From Prorocentrum cordatum (lineage: Eukaryota > Sar > Dinophyceae > Prorocentrales > Prorocentraceae), in NCBI GenBank assembly GCA_963575745.1, contig CAUYUJ010019860.1, positions 615,116 through 679,115 on the forward strand: a stretch of DNA of 64,000 bases. Reading direction: 5' to 3'. The notes below the pieces were generated by a model. It made no database searches, had not been told where the DNA came from, and saw nothing but the letters and a program-made list of their open reading frames with translations. Positions 53,051 to 62,519 of this stretch are shown here, piece by piece. The position numbers and the translations under genes are program-made. Each line of letters begins with the position of its first letter. Position 1 is the stretch's first letter.

Positions 53051-54355
53051 GAGGTGAACATCCTCATGTGGAGACAACAAAACAAAATTCACCGTGACCC
53101 CGCTTGGCATACGAAACACAATGACACACGCTCTCGCACGCTGCAGCCGCGACCATGCACTCTGGCACGACGAGGCGTGTTTGAATATTGCTGGGCTGCG
53201 TCTGGTATGTTTTGTCTAACTGTCCAAAGGCGGCACCCAAACTGGCCAGATCCCGAACACACAGAATCCCCTACCATTTGCTCCCTCGCGATCTGCTCGG
53301 CCTCAAGGCCAGCCACAGCGTCTCCAAAGCGGCCAGGCGACGCCAAAGACGGTCCCACGACCTTTCAGGCAGCGGGACCCCACTTAACACCTCGAGGTGA
53401 GAGATCTCGGTATTGTAAAGCACCTCCTGGAGCTTCTCCTCCTCTCCTGGTAACTGAAATTCAAGCTGCTTGATGGTCGATTCGAACAACCCGAGGGCCG
53501 CTGGGCCGTCTCAGGCGCATCTCCACGGCGCCCACTCCCGAGCAGGCTGGGCGTTGCCAGAAGAGGTCCCAGCCCGGGGCGCCCCCAACTTTCTGCACCA
53601 GCTCGGAACCCCCGACGCCCTCTGGGCCTCGTGACAGGTGCTCCAAAGGCCAGCTGGGCGACGAGAAGAAACTGCCATTACGCGAGAAAACACAAAGGCT
53701 TTACGCCGCGGCTCACGCGGGCCGCCAACGTGGAACACCGCTGTGGAGAAGAGGGCGCTTGGCGCGCTCCTAAATAAGAAACAAAAACTCAGTGCAAGCA
53801 CTTCTTGGGGAAAAACTGCCTCTTGTGGCGTCGGGGAAGTCTGTGCAAGCTTCTCAAAGGCCAGAGGCCTTCCGTTCCTTTCGAAAAGGCCAGCCCCCAT
53901 CTGCCTTCCCCCCTGGGCGCGCCGTCGAGCCGCTCTGCCCAGCACGCCAGAGTGATCGCAGGAGCGCACCGCAGCGCACGGCGCGCTGTGGAGTGGCAGT
54001 GGCCTCGCAGACTTCCTCTGTCGGCCCCGCCCGCTAGCATGTGTTGAGAGTCCCCCCCCGGGCCTCTGCCGACCACCATCCTAACAGAGCTGCCTCGCCC
54101 AACCCTGAGATCCGACAACATGCGAAAGGACAAGCTCGCGAACCGTCGTGACTTGGGAAATGTCGGCCAAACTCCTCCAGCATTGATCGACCACGGCACG
54201 CGCCAACATGACGCTTCCGTGGTCAAGCCAGGAGGACACTATGCACCGATCCTGGGCAAGAAACCGGCCCAGCCAGGATCGGTGACGCGGCCAGCGGACG
54301 CCCCTCGGACCGTGGTCTCCTCGGACGAGCCCCAGCCCCCAGACCCAAGACGTGG
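53051..54355. other. Intergenic, no gene assigned
   Basis: Less GC-biased sequence outside Copia-B. One short minus frame (53271-53489) reads like a protein (LEFQLPGEEEKLQEVLYNTE) and could be an exon, but no family is recognised. It holds the 54244-54284 hairpin. Confidence 0.35.
54244..54284. repeat. 12-bp perfect inverted repeat
   Basis: CACCGATCCTGG and CCAGGATCGGTG pair around a 17-nt loop, just outside the Copia-B 3' LTR. The loop itself contains a short GGGC...GCCC pairing. Confidence 0.65.
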
Positions 54356-54609
54356 TGTAAATATTGATGATGATTTCTCCACCCACAACCTCTTGATGCA
54401 AGAAGAAATATATAGAGTGTGATCTGATCGTATTCCGATGTCAAGCTAGACAGTCGTAGAATGCGTCCACCCTCCCGTCACAGCTGGGCGGGTCCAAGCC
54501 ACAAGCGGCAATAGTGAACAAGAGAATGCAAGCATGAGCGAGCGAGACCAGCAACATGGAGAATTCTTAACATCACCCTATAACTCACTCCTTGCTAATA
54601 CAACTTTCA
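54356..54609 (-). repeat. Copia-B 3' LTR
   Basis: 254 bp match of the 5' LTR with about 8% divergence. The bases just inside it are purine-rich on the plus strand, not on the coding strand, so no standard polypurine tract is evident. Confidence 0.85.
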
Positions 54610-54988
54610 AACAGGAAAAAGAAACGTTGCGAACTAATGCCTCGGCAAATTCTGCAGCAAGCCTCCATAACATTGAATAATATTATTGGCTCGAACGATC
54701 CACTTATCGTCCGTGCACCAAGCAACATATATCACGATAAGAGAAATCAACGCACCGAGCAACATAAACTAAGACAGAAGAAACCCACTCACTGATCAAC
54801 ATCTAAAATCTTTACCCGAGGTCTGCGCACCGAGCAAAATATATTAAGATATGAAATGTTTACCTGAGCTCTTGAGGGGGCGCCTCCACTCCTCATCTGC
54901 AGATGGTGACCAAACATCACTCATCATCTGGAATGGTAACCCAAAACACTCATTATCTGAACATGATAACTCAAATCACTCATCATCC
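54610..54988. other. Copia-B 3' untranslated region
   Basis: AT-richer sequence between the last frame and the 3' LTR. It has repeats of CACTCATCATC and ATGGTAACC/ATGATAAC type and two GCACCGAGCAA copies (about 54747 and 54825). No coding sense. Confidence 0.5.
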
Positions 54989-56053
54989 TCAGCGCACACG
55001 TACTGCTGACATGACGATGATGTATGCAATGTAAACCTTGATGCTCGGGTCGAGATTATAACTCCTGCTCTCGTCTGCGTCCAGCTTGAGACGCCGTCCT
55101 AGGCAATTTGCGTAGTGCCTGTCCTTCGTGTAGATCGTCTCATAGCTGTCGCCCGCGCACTTGCCACTCCTGATTATCGTCGGCCCCATGGTCTCCAGCC
55201 ACTGTCTCAGTAGAGCACTATCTCCCAGCATGATTGGTCCATCTCCCATGATATCATCGTCATAGGTCGTTGGATCGGCTCGTACTGCGAGTGTTATCGT
55301 TGTAGTTTTCGGCGTAGCCTTCGCCGTCCTGGACTTGACCTTGACATGCTTCTCGGGCAACTCCGGCTTGAACAGGTTGTCGCTGCTTGAACTATCCACC
55401 TCCGTCGGATCAAACATGTCCTCGTCGTCGTTCTGCTTAGGCTTCATTACGTAAATAAATATGATGATACCCGCGATGATAGAGACGACTTTCACCACCG
55501 CAGGAGACATCGAAAGACAAACTCCATACACTGCAAGTGCACAAAGTTGAAACATAACTACAGCTTGGTCTGGTATCTGGATGGTTCTCTGCGCGCCACT
55601 CCTCTCCATCAGGTAGTTGTCCGTTAGCTCTTCTGTGTAAAATGCCTCGACGTAGTCCTCGTCTTGAACCTCGTCCTTGTCGTCGTAGAAGCACTCGTCC
55701 ACGTAGTTGTGCGTCTCCACCGGCCACGTAGAGATCTCCTCGTCGCCCCTCCGGGTGTCGTTGCACAGCTCCTGCTTGACGTACTTGGCCATCTTCGCGT
55801 TCAGCTCGTCTACCTCCTTGTTGGCTGCCACCTTTTCTGGTCCGACAAGCTTTCGCCCGCGTATTGATGGTGCCCTGTCATCAGGCCCAAGAGTCCACAG
55901 GTTGGATGTAACTATCTTCCTCGCGTAGCCTCCTGGAAGTACTTTCGTCAAACAGTCCGCTAGCATCTGCTCGCTCTTGACCAATTTGATGCTGACCTCT
56001 TTGAGTGACTGCCGCAATATAGCCACTTCCAAAGCAAGCCTCCTGTCCGTCAT
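54989..56053 (-). CDS. Copia-B RNase H C-terminus and membrane-containing tail
   Basis: 354 codons. Residues 1-45 complete RNase H (MTDRRLALEVAILRQSLKEV; EQMLADCLTKVLPG). The remaining 300 residues are an extension. An acidic Tyr-rich region is followed by two hydrophobic segments, about residues 168-184 (FQLCALAVYGVCLSM) and 188-204 (KVVSIIAGIIIFIYVM), likely membrane-spanning or hairpin-forming. A charged cytosolic-like tail follows. Env-like tails occur in a few copia elements, but no sequence relation to an envelope protein is claimed. Confidence 0.6.
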   Translation of the reverse strand: MTDRRLALEVAILRQSLKEVSIKLVKSEQMLADCLTKVLPGGYARKIVTSNLWTLGPDDRAPSIRGRKLVGPEKVAANKEVDELNAKMAKYVKQELCNDTRRGDEEISTWPVETHNYVDECFYDDKDEVQDEDYVEAFYTEELTDNYLMERSGAQRTIQIPDQAVVMFQLCALAVYGVCLSMSPAVVKVVSIIAGIIIFIYVMKPKQNDDEDMFDPTEVDSSSSDNLFKPELPEKHVKVKSRTAKATPKTTTITLAVRADPTTYDDDIMGDGPIMLGDSALLRQWLETMGPTIIRSGKCAGDSYETIYTKDRHYANCLGRRLKLDADESRSYNLDPSIKVYIAYIIVMSAVRVR

Positions 56054-56089
56054 AGAAATCTTCTCCTTTATGATCGTGTCGCATAGGCT

Positions 56090-56518
56090 CTAGCAGTCGG
56101 TCGCCGAAATGAATTTCACCGGGCAGGTGTCATGCATAATCTCGGTCATGTCCATCTCCGGGTACAGGATCTCCGCCAGGGTCGACCTTGTCCATATTAA
56201 CATGTCCACAGAGTCCGCACATGAGTAGGCCTCCGCCGATAGAGTAGATCGCACCACTCGTTGAATCTTGGAAGACTGCCACCCAATGCAATGTACCTTG
56301 TACTTGTTACTGTGGTCCTCGTTGATCTTCTTGTCGCCCAGCATGATGAAGTGTCCGCGTTGTGATCTGTGCTTCGGCGGATTGTCAAAAGCACCGTCGG
56401 TGACATTGATCACCATGGTCTCCCACAGGTTCAGACCTGCCGAGAACCTGATCAGCAAGTCGTCCCGCTTCTGTATCCGCCTGATGGCCGCGTTGCCGTC
56501 CTGTAGATCCTTCACCAT
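56090..56518 (-). CDS. Copia-B RNase H
   Basis: 142 codons. VTDGAFDN (about residue 40) holds the first Asp of RNase H. GWQSSKIQRVVRSTLSAEAY (about 78-97) matches the S-x-x-E helix of copia RNase H. The frame continues beyond a TAG at 56090-56092, where relatives typically have a Lys codon in a VTDCKSLYD-type motif. Confidence 0.75.
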   Translation of the reverse strand: MVKDLQDGNAAIRRIQKRDDLLIRFSAGLNLWETMVINVTDGAFDNPPKHRSQRGHFIMLGDKKINEDHSNKYKVHCIGWQSSKIQRVVRSTLSAEAYSCADSVDMLIWTRSTLAEILYPEMDMTEIMHDTCPVKFISATDC

Positions 56519-56551
56519 CTGAGCTCCCAGCGTAGATGCCAGTCGGGATGC

Positions 56552-57220
56552 CTAGAAGGCCTCTTCGAAGCATATCACCCGCGCAGCCCATTGCAATTGT
56601 CCAACTACCATTCGTAGTCCACGATGCTCTGCATGGGTCAAGGCGCTATCTGGTGCCTTGCTGCGCTCTCTGGAGATAAGTACAGTCTGCATCGACTTCA
56701 CGTAGGCGTAGGCCTCCATGGTGACGTTGATGCTGCCGTCCTTGTCCTGCTTGTAGCCCCGGCCACAGAACGTCGCCTGCTCTTTCCCCGCGTACTTGAC
56801 CTCGCCAAAGTCGATCTCCTTCTGCAGGTCCTTCATGATCTTGGCACCCTCCGGGTCGTCCTGCTTGATGCCCATGAGGAAGTCATCCACGTGCAGGCAC
56901 ATGATCCCGATGATCGTGCCCTTCGCATTGCGCTTGGTGAAGGTCGCGGGCTCGAAGCTCAGGCCTTCCCATCCAAGCTTCACGAGCGTCTCGCGTAGTG
57001 CCGCATACCACGCACGAGCTGCATCGTTAGTGCCGTAGATGCTCTTGTTTAACTTCAACAGGTCGCCTGCCTTCACTCCAGGGATGTTGCGCTTCCCGAG
57101 ATTCGTCGGGATACGAAAGTAGAGCTCGCGTGTGATGGATTTGCCTCGCAGAAAGGCTCCCTTCACATCCGCGATGACTAAGTTGAGGCTTGATACGATG
57201 CTGCGCAAGAGTAACGTCAT
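56552..57220 (-). CDS. Copia-B reverse transcriptase
   Basis: 222 codons with the copia RT motifs: VIADVKGAFLRG (residues 15-26), LYFRIP, NKSIYGTNDAARAWYAAL (58-75) and the catalytic HVDDF (110-114). It lies in one frame with its neighbours but is cut by TAG codons on both sides (57332 and 56552). RNase H follows. Confidence 0.8.
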   Translation of the reverse strand: MTLLLRSIVSSLNLVIADVKGAFLRGKSITRELYFRIPTNLGKRNIPGVKAGDLLKLNKSIYGTNDAARAWYAALRETLVKLGWEGLSFEPATFTKRNAKGTIIGIMCLHVDDFLMGIKQDDPEGAKIMKDLQKEIDFGEVKYAGKEQATFCGRGYKQDKDGSINVTMEAYAYVKSMQTVLISRERSKAPDSALTHAEHRGLRMVVGQLQWAARVICFEEAF

Positions 57221-57331
57221 CTGTGCTGAGACTGTAGGTGAGTCCCGTCGTAGCTTGTCGTCAAACTCCTCCTCGTAGCCTCTCCCACAGATCCTGGCTT
57301 TCGGCTCGAAGGTCGCGGGGTCCTTATCGGT

Positions 57332-58087
57332 CTAGACCACCTTGGAGCCCAGGGTCTTGTCCGGGTCGACCTTGTCGACTGCTGCTCCTGATATGTGGGT
57401 TGCTGCATCGTACTTGCACCGCGTGTTCCATTCCTTCTCCACCGCCTGCTGCATCTTCTTCCACTTGAGCTCGTCGTCGCCCAGCGTCAAGTTGATCTCC
57501 TGATGCTTGTTGGCTCTCGTCGGTTGGCTGCACATCCGCTCGGCCACGAACGCCTCGACGGGCAACGGTGTATCTGCCAGCTGCTTGACTGGCCCAGTCT
57601 GTGCCCGGACTCGTTTGATGCTGATCGGCACATCGTCCAGCAAGGACTCCTTGATCGTGACTGGGTGTTCCTGGCGCTTGCCCTGTGCAGGCTGTCGCGT
57701 ACTTGACGATGATGTAGCCGGATGATCTTGCGGTACCTCTGCTGGTGCTGCTGCCACTGTCTCCGCCTTCTGGCGTTCCTCCATGTGCCTCTGGATCCTG
57801 GCAGGTACTCGAAGCTGAGCTCGATCGTCCTGAGCGTCGCCCCGCTTGGTCTGCTTGAGCTTCAGGTCCTGCTTGGTGTGCTTCTTGCCTCCGCGCTTCA
57901 CCTTCTTAGGTTCCTCCATGGTCTCGTCCGCGTTGGTAGGTTCCTGCGGGGCTGCTGCAGGCTGTTGGCCACCTCCTCGTCCATCTCCAGCTTCCTCTTC
58001 CTTTCCCAGAGTGATCTCCTCGATGATCGTGATGGGGTCTTGTGATGCCACGTCGTCGATGATCTGAGGATTGGCTATCCAGTCCAC
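57332..58087 (-). CDS. Copia-B integrase-RT linker
   Basis: 251 codons, charged and Pro/Gln-rich, with a basic Lys/Gly stretch (KKVKRGGKKHTKQDLKLKQ). Its last 50 residues (LGDDELKWKKMQQAVEKEWN) begin RT. The same frame continues past a TAG (57332-57334) as the RT fingers and joins 56552-57220. Confidence 0.55.
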   Translation of the reverse strand: MDWIANPQIIDDVASQDPITIIEEITLGKEEEAGDGRGGGQQPAAAPQEPTNADETMEEPKKVKRGGKKHTKQDLKLKQTKRGDAQDDRAQLRVPARIQRHMEERQKAETVAAAPAEVPQDHPATSSSSTRQPAQGKRQEHPVTIKESLLDDVPISIKRVRAQTGPVKQLADTPLPVEAFVAERMCSQPTRANKHQEINLTLGDDELKWKKMQQAVEKEWNTRCKYDAATHISGAAVDKVDPDKTLGSKVV

Positions 58088-58206
58088 TCACGAGATATCT
58101 TGAACCAGGTCGCGCGCGTCCAAGTTGAAAAGCCGCCGCCCCTCGATCTCGTACCCAGGTGTTGGATCAGGTAGAAGAGGGGCGTTCCTGACGTTATCCA
58201 GTTGCC

Positions 58207-60423
58207 TCAGGTCGGTCTTGCCCTGGCTGCTGGCCGCCACTGCTCCCAAGATGGTGCCCCAAGCTTGCTGCGCTCGAACAAGTCGCGCTCGTAGATCTTC
58301 CTCCGCTTGATCTTGATCAGCTGGTACTGTCTCGTACTCGTCTTCCAGCCTCTCTGACGCATTGGCATCACGTCGTTATCGTGTACCACTTCCGATCGTC
58401 GCTTCCTGCTGTCCACTGGCTTCGTCAGCTCCGCGTTGCCTTGGGCAGGTGCTGCTGGCGCCGTCGTCGGTGCACTCGAGGGTGCATCGCCTTGTCCTCC
58501 TGCTGGCTGTGGTGGAACATCGCCCTGTCCAGGATGCTGCTGATGTCCTGGGTATCGGTGATATTGGTGTTGATCTGGCTGCTGATCTGGCTGTTGATCG
58601 GGCTGCTGGTCTTGCTGTTGATCATCTCGTGCTGGGTTATACTGTTGACCTCGAAGGTCCAGAAAAACACGCTGACCAGCTCGTCCACGTGCAGGTCCGC
58701 CATCTGGAAACATGTCGGTAAACTGCATGGTGCCCACCTCGTGCTCAGTCGCCCTTCGAAGGAGACTGGGTGAACTGAGGATCGGGATTCTGTTATGGAT
58801 CAGCCAGTAACCGTGCTCATCCATGCCCAGGCACCGGGCAGGTCCATGCCATCGTGCATGAAGGTTGCGCTTCAGGTTATCAGATCGCCAAAACATCAGT
58901 AAATCACCTTGCTGAAATGGCCCTGGCTGGGGCCTCGCCCTTGCCAGAACTGTCCGTCTCAATGCTGATGAGTTTGCTGCCTTGAAAAAGGATTCCGAAC
59001 AGATCTGTTGAAGGTGTAGTCGGTTCCAGAATGATGTATTCTCGGCCACTCGTGAAACCACTGCTGGGTCGTTGTCGGGATTCGCCAAACTTGCAGGCAG
59101 TCGGTGTCCAGCTCCAAGTACCCATTGCCGTGGTGAAATGCCTGCCGTGCTGACATGTTGATTGCGCGCGTTGGCCATGCCACGTGCCGCTGCTGCAACC
59201 GAATCTTGACCACGAAAGTCCCCAGCGTTGAAGACACTCGTCGCCATCTCCTTCAGGTATCGTATCTTCCTTTCTACTTTACTCATCTCCCAGTGAGCCT
59301 CTGGAGCCGCATTGTTGATCACAATGCCCAGGTCGTTACATAGCGTCTCAAACTCGCCCATAAAGGTAGAGTCCTGGTCCTGCTCCACGACGCGTGGTGG
59401 CCCGGCCCAGGTAAGCCATCCGAGTTCAAACGCCTTCTTTGCTAACTCTGCCGTAGGTCTCGATCCGGGACACGTGTAGATCGCCACAGTGAAGTCCGAG
59501 GCCACGTCCACGATGACAAGCACCACGTGCATGTCCTTGTCCAGGTCGGGTATGATCATGAAGTCCATGCTGATGGCTTCGTTGAGGTCCTTAACTTTAG
59601 GCTGAGCTGCCGTGGGTCTCGCTGCCGTCCGAGCCTGTTCTTCACATGTCGTGCATCTGAAGAGACGTGCTGCATGTGCCGCTCGTCGGCTAGCTCCACC
59701 ATGCTGTAGATACCGTGCTAGTGACTCCTTGTAGGGTCCATTGGAATGGCTCTCGTGTATCTTCTTGATAGCTGCTCGCATGAGGGGTGGCACCGCCGTC
59801 CATTCCGCCATCTCGATGTTCTCGCCATGCTTGCTGAAGATCGCCGCCGCGCTGGCGTGCATCGGCGCCTCCGTCTCCGCGGGGTTGGCCTCGGACACGT
59901 CGCAGTCGATGTCGTCGAAGTTGTTGGCGTTTCGGGCGTAGCCACCATGCTGCTTCTCGAGGTCTCGCTGATCCTCGATGCCGTCCAAGATTGTCTTGGC
60001 CAGCTCCTTAATCCAGTTCCCAAGGCTCGAGGCTGTTCCCTTCGGCATGTTGATCGCGCTCGCGTGTACGTGCTGCTCGTCACACCTGATGTTGTTGAGC
60101 TTCTTGCCGAGCATGATGGCCGTCGTCAGGGACCTCGTCGGCATCTTGACCGGCTCGCCCATGAAGTCCACCAGGTTGCTGCCCTCGGCGCACTGGTGCA
60201 TCATCGCGCTTACGAACTCTGAGCCCAGCCATGGCATAAGCTGCCAGGCTCTTGACGTAAATGGATTCTCCAGTAGCATATGAGCTCCTCGGCGCTTGCA
60301 GTTGAGCCAGATCTTCTTGACAAGCTGCAGGTGCTTGATGCCGATCGCCAACTTGCGCATCTTCGTGCCCCATCGGGAACATGTGGGATATGTTCGTGAA
60401 CGGGTCGCAGGGGAAACCCACAA
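58207..60423 (-). CDS. Copia-B methyltransferase-like C-terminus and integrase
   Basis: 738 codons. LLENPFTSRAW (residues 50-60) continues the methyltransferase-like block from the previous frame. The integrase zinc finger is H223, H226, C257, C260. The catalytic core has D287 (SMDFMII), D349 (EQDQDSTF) and E384 (EMSKVERKI), a D,D34E spacing close to the copia D,D35E. The C-terminus has a Gln/Asp/Pro-rich repeat (QQPDQQPDQ) and a basic tail. It inserts element DNA. Confidence 0.7.
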   Translation of the reverse strand: MWVSPATRSRTYPTCSRWGTKMRKLAIGIKHLQLVKKIWLNCKRRGAHMLLENPFTSRAWQLMPWLGSEFVSAMMHQCAEGSNLVDFMGEPVKMPTRSLTTAIMLGKKLNNIRCDEQHVHASAINMPKGTASSLGNWIKELAKTILDGIEDQRDLEKQHGGYARNANNFDDIDCDVSEANPAETEAPMHASAAAIFSKHGENIEMAEWTAVPPLMRAAIKKIHESHSNGPYKESLARYLQHGGASRRAAHAARLFRCTTCEEQARTAARPTAAQPKVKDLNEAISMDFMIIPDLDKDMHVVLVIVDVASDFTVAIYTCPGSRPTAELAKKAFELGWLTWAGPPRVVEQDQDSTFMGEFETLCNDLGIVINNAAPEAHWEMSKVERKIRYLKEMATSVFNAGDFRGQDSVAAAARGMANARNQHVSTAGISPRQWVLGAGHRLPASLANPDNDPAVVSRVAENTSFWNRLHLQQICSESFFKAANSSALRRTVLARARPQPGPFQQGDLLMFWRSDNLKRNLHARWHGPARCLGMDEHGYWLIHNRIPILSSPSLLRRATEHEVGTMQFTDMFPDGGPARGRAGQRVFLDLRGQQYNPARDDQQQDQQPDQQPDQQPDQHQYHRYPGHQQHPGQGDVPPQPAGGQGDAPSSAPTTAPAAPAQGNAELTKPVDSRKRRSEVVHDNDVMPMRQRGWKTSTRQYQLIKIKRRKIYERDLFERSKLGAPSWEQWRPAARARPT

Positions 60424-61339
60424 TGGTCACGTAGGGGTCATCCTCGTTCAGCTGCTTCAGGACGGTCTTCTGCGACTTCGCGTCCAGCAGGTCGTCCCCG
60501 ATCAGTATGTCCCTCGGCCTCGTCGCTGGATGCCGCCGCTGCTGAGCTTCTGATGCGGCTGCCATGCCACCTGCGTAGAGCTCGCAGATGATGGGCCGCT
60601 TCTCCTCCGGGTCCGCCTTCAGCGTGTCCACGATCTGCTGGCACTGGTCCAACTTGTCCTGAACCTCATTCTCCCACGTCTCGATCTGCTTCCTCTGCTT
60701 CCGCCGTAGGATGCCCTTATCGATCTCCTGGACCTCCGCATTCCAGATGTCGATCTCGTCGGACGTGACTGATGGCTCGAACTTTGTCATCTCCTTCTTC
60801 GGCCACTCCTTGAGCGAGATCGTCAGGTGTCCCTTCTCCGTCTTGTTAAGAGGCACTCCGTACTTGTTGATCGCCTTGAAGTCCGCATTCTGATCCTTGA
60901 TGTATATCACTGTGTCGAGCTCCTCCAGCTGGTGGATGCTCAACAGTATTGGCGTCTTTGACTTCGGCGACCTCTGGAAGCGTAGGTTCACGTCAGCTCC
61001 AGCAAGTCCAGCCGTCACCTCTTGTTCTCCTTCTGCCATGACCGGGGCGCTATCATTCACGCCTCGAAAGCGCATGGATGATCCTCTCATCCGCGTGGTG
61101 ACTCTGCCGCCCTCTGTGTAGCCGCCCAGTGATATTGAGCCTCCACATCCACGTGGGCACGCAGTGTCCAGTACAGCATGTCCATCTGGAATAGGTCCTT
61201 TTCGTACTGCGCAGGCCTCAATCTCTCCCAGCTCCTCGCAAGGTTGCTGCCGCCCAATTCTTCTGGAGCGTAGTTTGTTCCAGCTCGGCGTTGCGTCCAC
61301 AACCATGTCGGTCGTACTCCAATCGGTAGGCGCTCGCAA
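60080..61339 (-). CDS. Copia-B protease and first half of methyltransferase-like block
   Basis: 419 codons. A protease-like site GHAVLDTACPRGCGG (D-T-A, about residues 53-67) is followed by a 180-residue spacer with a long charged helix (RKQRKQIETWENEVQDKLDQ). The block CELYAGGMAAASEAQ (about 250-264) and VGFPCDPFT (about 309-317) correspond to the SAM-binding and Pro-Cys catalytic motifs of C5-methyltransferases. The frame is lost near 60385. The rest of the block, with motif E-N-P, is in the next frame. Confidence 0.6.
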   Translation of the reverse strand: MRAPTDWSTTDMVVDATPSWNKLRSRRIGRQQPCEELGEIEACAVRKGPIPDGHAVLDTACPRGCGGSISLGGYTEGGRVTTRMRGSSMRFRGVNDSAPVMAEGEQEVTAGLAGADVNLRFQRSPKSKTPILLSIHQLEELDTVIYIKDQNADFKAINKYGVPLNKTEKGHLTISLKEWPKKEMTKFEPSVTSDEIDIWNAEVQEIDKGILRRKQRKQIETWENEVQDKLDQCQQIVDTLKADPEEKRPIICELYAGGMAAASEAQQRRHPATRPRDILIGDDLLDAKSQKTVLKQLNEDDPYVTIVGFPCDPFTNISHMFPMGHEDAQVGDRHQAPAACQEDLAQLQAPRSSYATGESIYVKSLAAYAMAGLRVRKRDDAPVRRGQQPGGLHGRAGQDADEVPDDGHHARQEAQQHQV

Positions 61340-61970
61340 GTGCCCCTTACGATGTCACGAAGCTCCGAGGTCCTGTACCAGGCTGCTTGGCATAGATCGT
61401 AGGCCATATTCCTGAGACCGTTCGGCGCCATCTCCATGGTGATGCGCATGAGCTGCTGGAAACGATGTAGGGCCCAGTCCAAACAGAAATCCATGTAGTC
61501 CCTGTAGGCCGCCTCCATATTCTCGCAGCTGACCCGCAATGCTGCGATCTGCTTGCACGTTCTCGTATCTTCTGTAGGTCAGTCTCTGTGTTGTCCTCTT
61601 CTAGGTAGTCTGTACTTGGTCTGCTGGGATGCGTCCTCGACCACGCCCCCGGTGTAGGTCTGCTGGTTGAGCTCACTGGAGTGCTCAGGGGTTCGTCAGA
61701 TTAGTGTGCCTGATGCTCTCCAGGTACTGGGCATGGTTCGTGTGCCTGGCCGATCCTCTCTTGGAAGTTCGGCTGGTCTCCTGCTGCTGATGCCGCGTAG
61801 GTGTTCACTATCTGCTCCTCGGTGTCGATTCTCACCCTCGTCAGACTCGTGATCTCCTCCATCGCCACGTCTATGCTTGCCAGCTGGTCGCTGACAATCT
61901 GAATGGCGGTCATATCCATCGAGCTGTCCGCCATCAGCAGCTTGACCGCGGTCGCCATTGCGAATCCAGC
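61087..61970 (-). pseudogene. Copia-B segment between knuckle and protease
   Basis: Coding-like sequence across frames (61701-61958, then 61087-61539). The first is helical (MDMTAIQIVSDQLASIDVAM). The second is rich in aromatic and basic residues (AAYRDYMDFCLDWALHRFQQ; WLWTQRRAGTNYAPEELGGS). No domain recognised. The frameshift between them lies near 61600. Confidence 0.4.
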
Positions 61971-62033
61971 TCGTCGTAGAAAACCTCCAGGTCGCCAGTG
62001 AAAGCCTCGCCCCCCGCGTCCGCCTCCTCGTCC

Positions 62034-62504
62034 TCAACGAAGTAGCGTACTGGATCCACTCGCTGGTGACCTCGTCTTTTCGCACTCGGGGTCACCCTTC
62101 CAGTGGCCCTTCTTGTGGCACACGTTGCACTTCGTGCGTGCCTTGATCTGCTTCAGCTTATCCTCAGCCTCTTTGCTGTCCATCTTGGCGGAGCCCTGCT
62201 TGTTGATGTTGGCCTTCCAGCCTCTATTCGACTTGCTCTGAGCAAGCCGCTCCCGGGCCTGCTTGTAGTTGGGCTTGTGGTTGCGCCGTCCAGCTTCCCA
62301 GCCAAGACGTTGAGCCTCCGCTGCCAGGGCGTCGCACTCCTCCTGGCTGATCTCGTCGGGGTCTACGCCATCAATCACTCCCTCGAACTCGTCGATGTCC
62401 GCTGCAAGTGCGTCGTAGTCCTCATCACTCGGGAAAACGTCTCCATCGCACGGTGCACGTTCATCTCCGAGTAGAGCTTCTTCCTCTTCGTCGTCGTAGT
62501 ACAC
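62034..62504 (-). CDS. Copia-B nucleocapsid segment with zinc knuckle
   Basis: 156 codons, same frame as Gag. A strongly acidic N-terminus (DDEEEEALLGDE; DEDYDALAADIDEFEG) is followed by a basic region. A zinc knuckle, CNVCHKKGHWKGDPEC (C-x2-C-x4-H-x6-C), lies at about residues 126-141; the last spacer is two residues longer than the canonical C-x2-C-x4-H-x4-C. Binds element RNA. Confidence 0.65.
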   Translation of the reverse strand: MYYDDEEEEALLGDERAPCDGDVFPSDEDYDALAADIDEFEGVIDGVDPDEISQEECDALAAEAQRLGWEAGRRNHKPNYKQARERLAQSKSNRGWKANINKQGSAKMDSKEAEDKLKQIKARTKCNVCHKKGHWKGDPECEKTRSPASGSSTLLR

Positions 62505-62519
62505 CGGGTAGGCTCCGTA

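Noticed and set aside
54351-54355. Copia-B target-site duplication
   Set aside because: The bases flanking the two LTRs share only GTGG and not in register with clean TG...CA ends.
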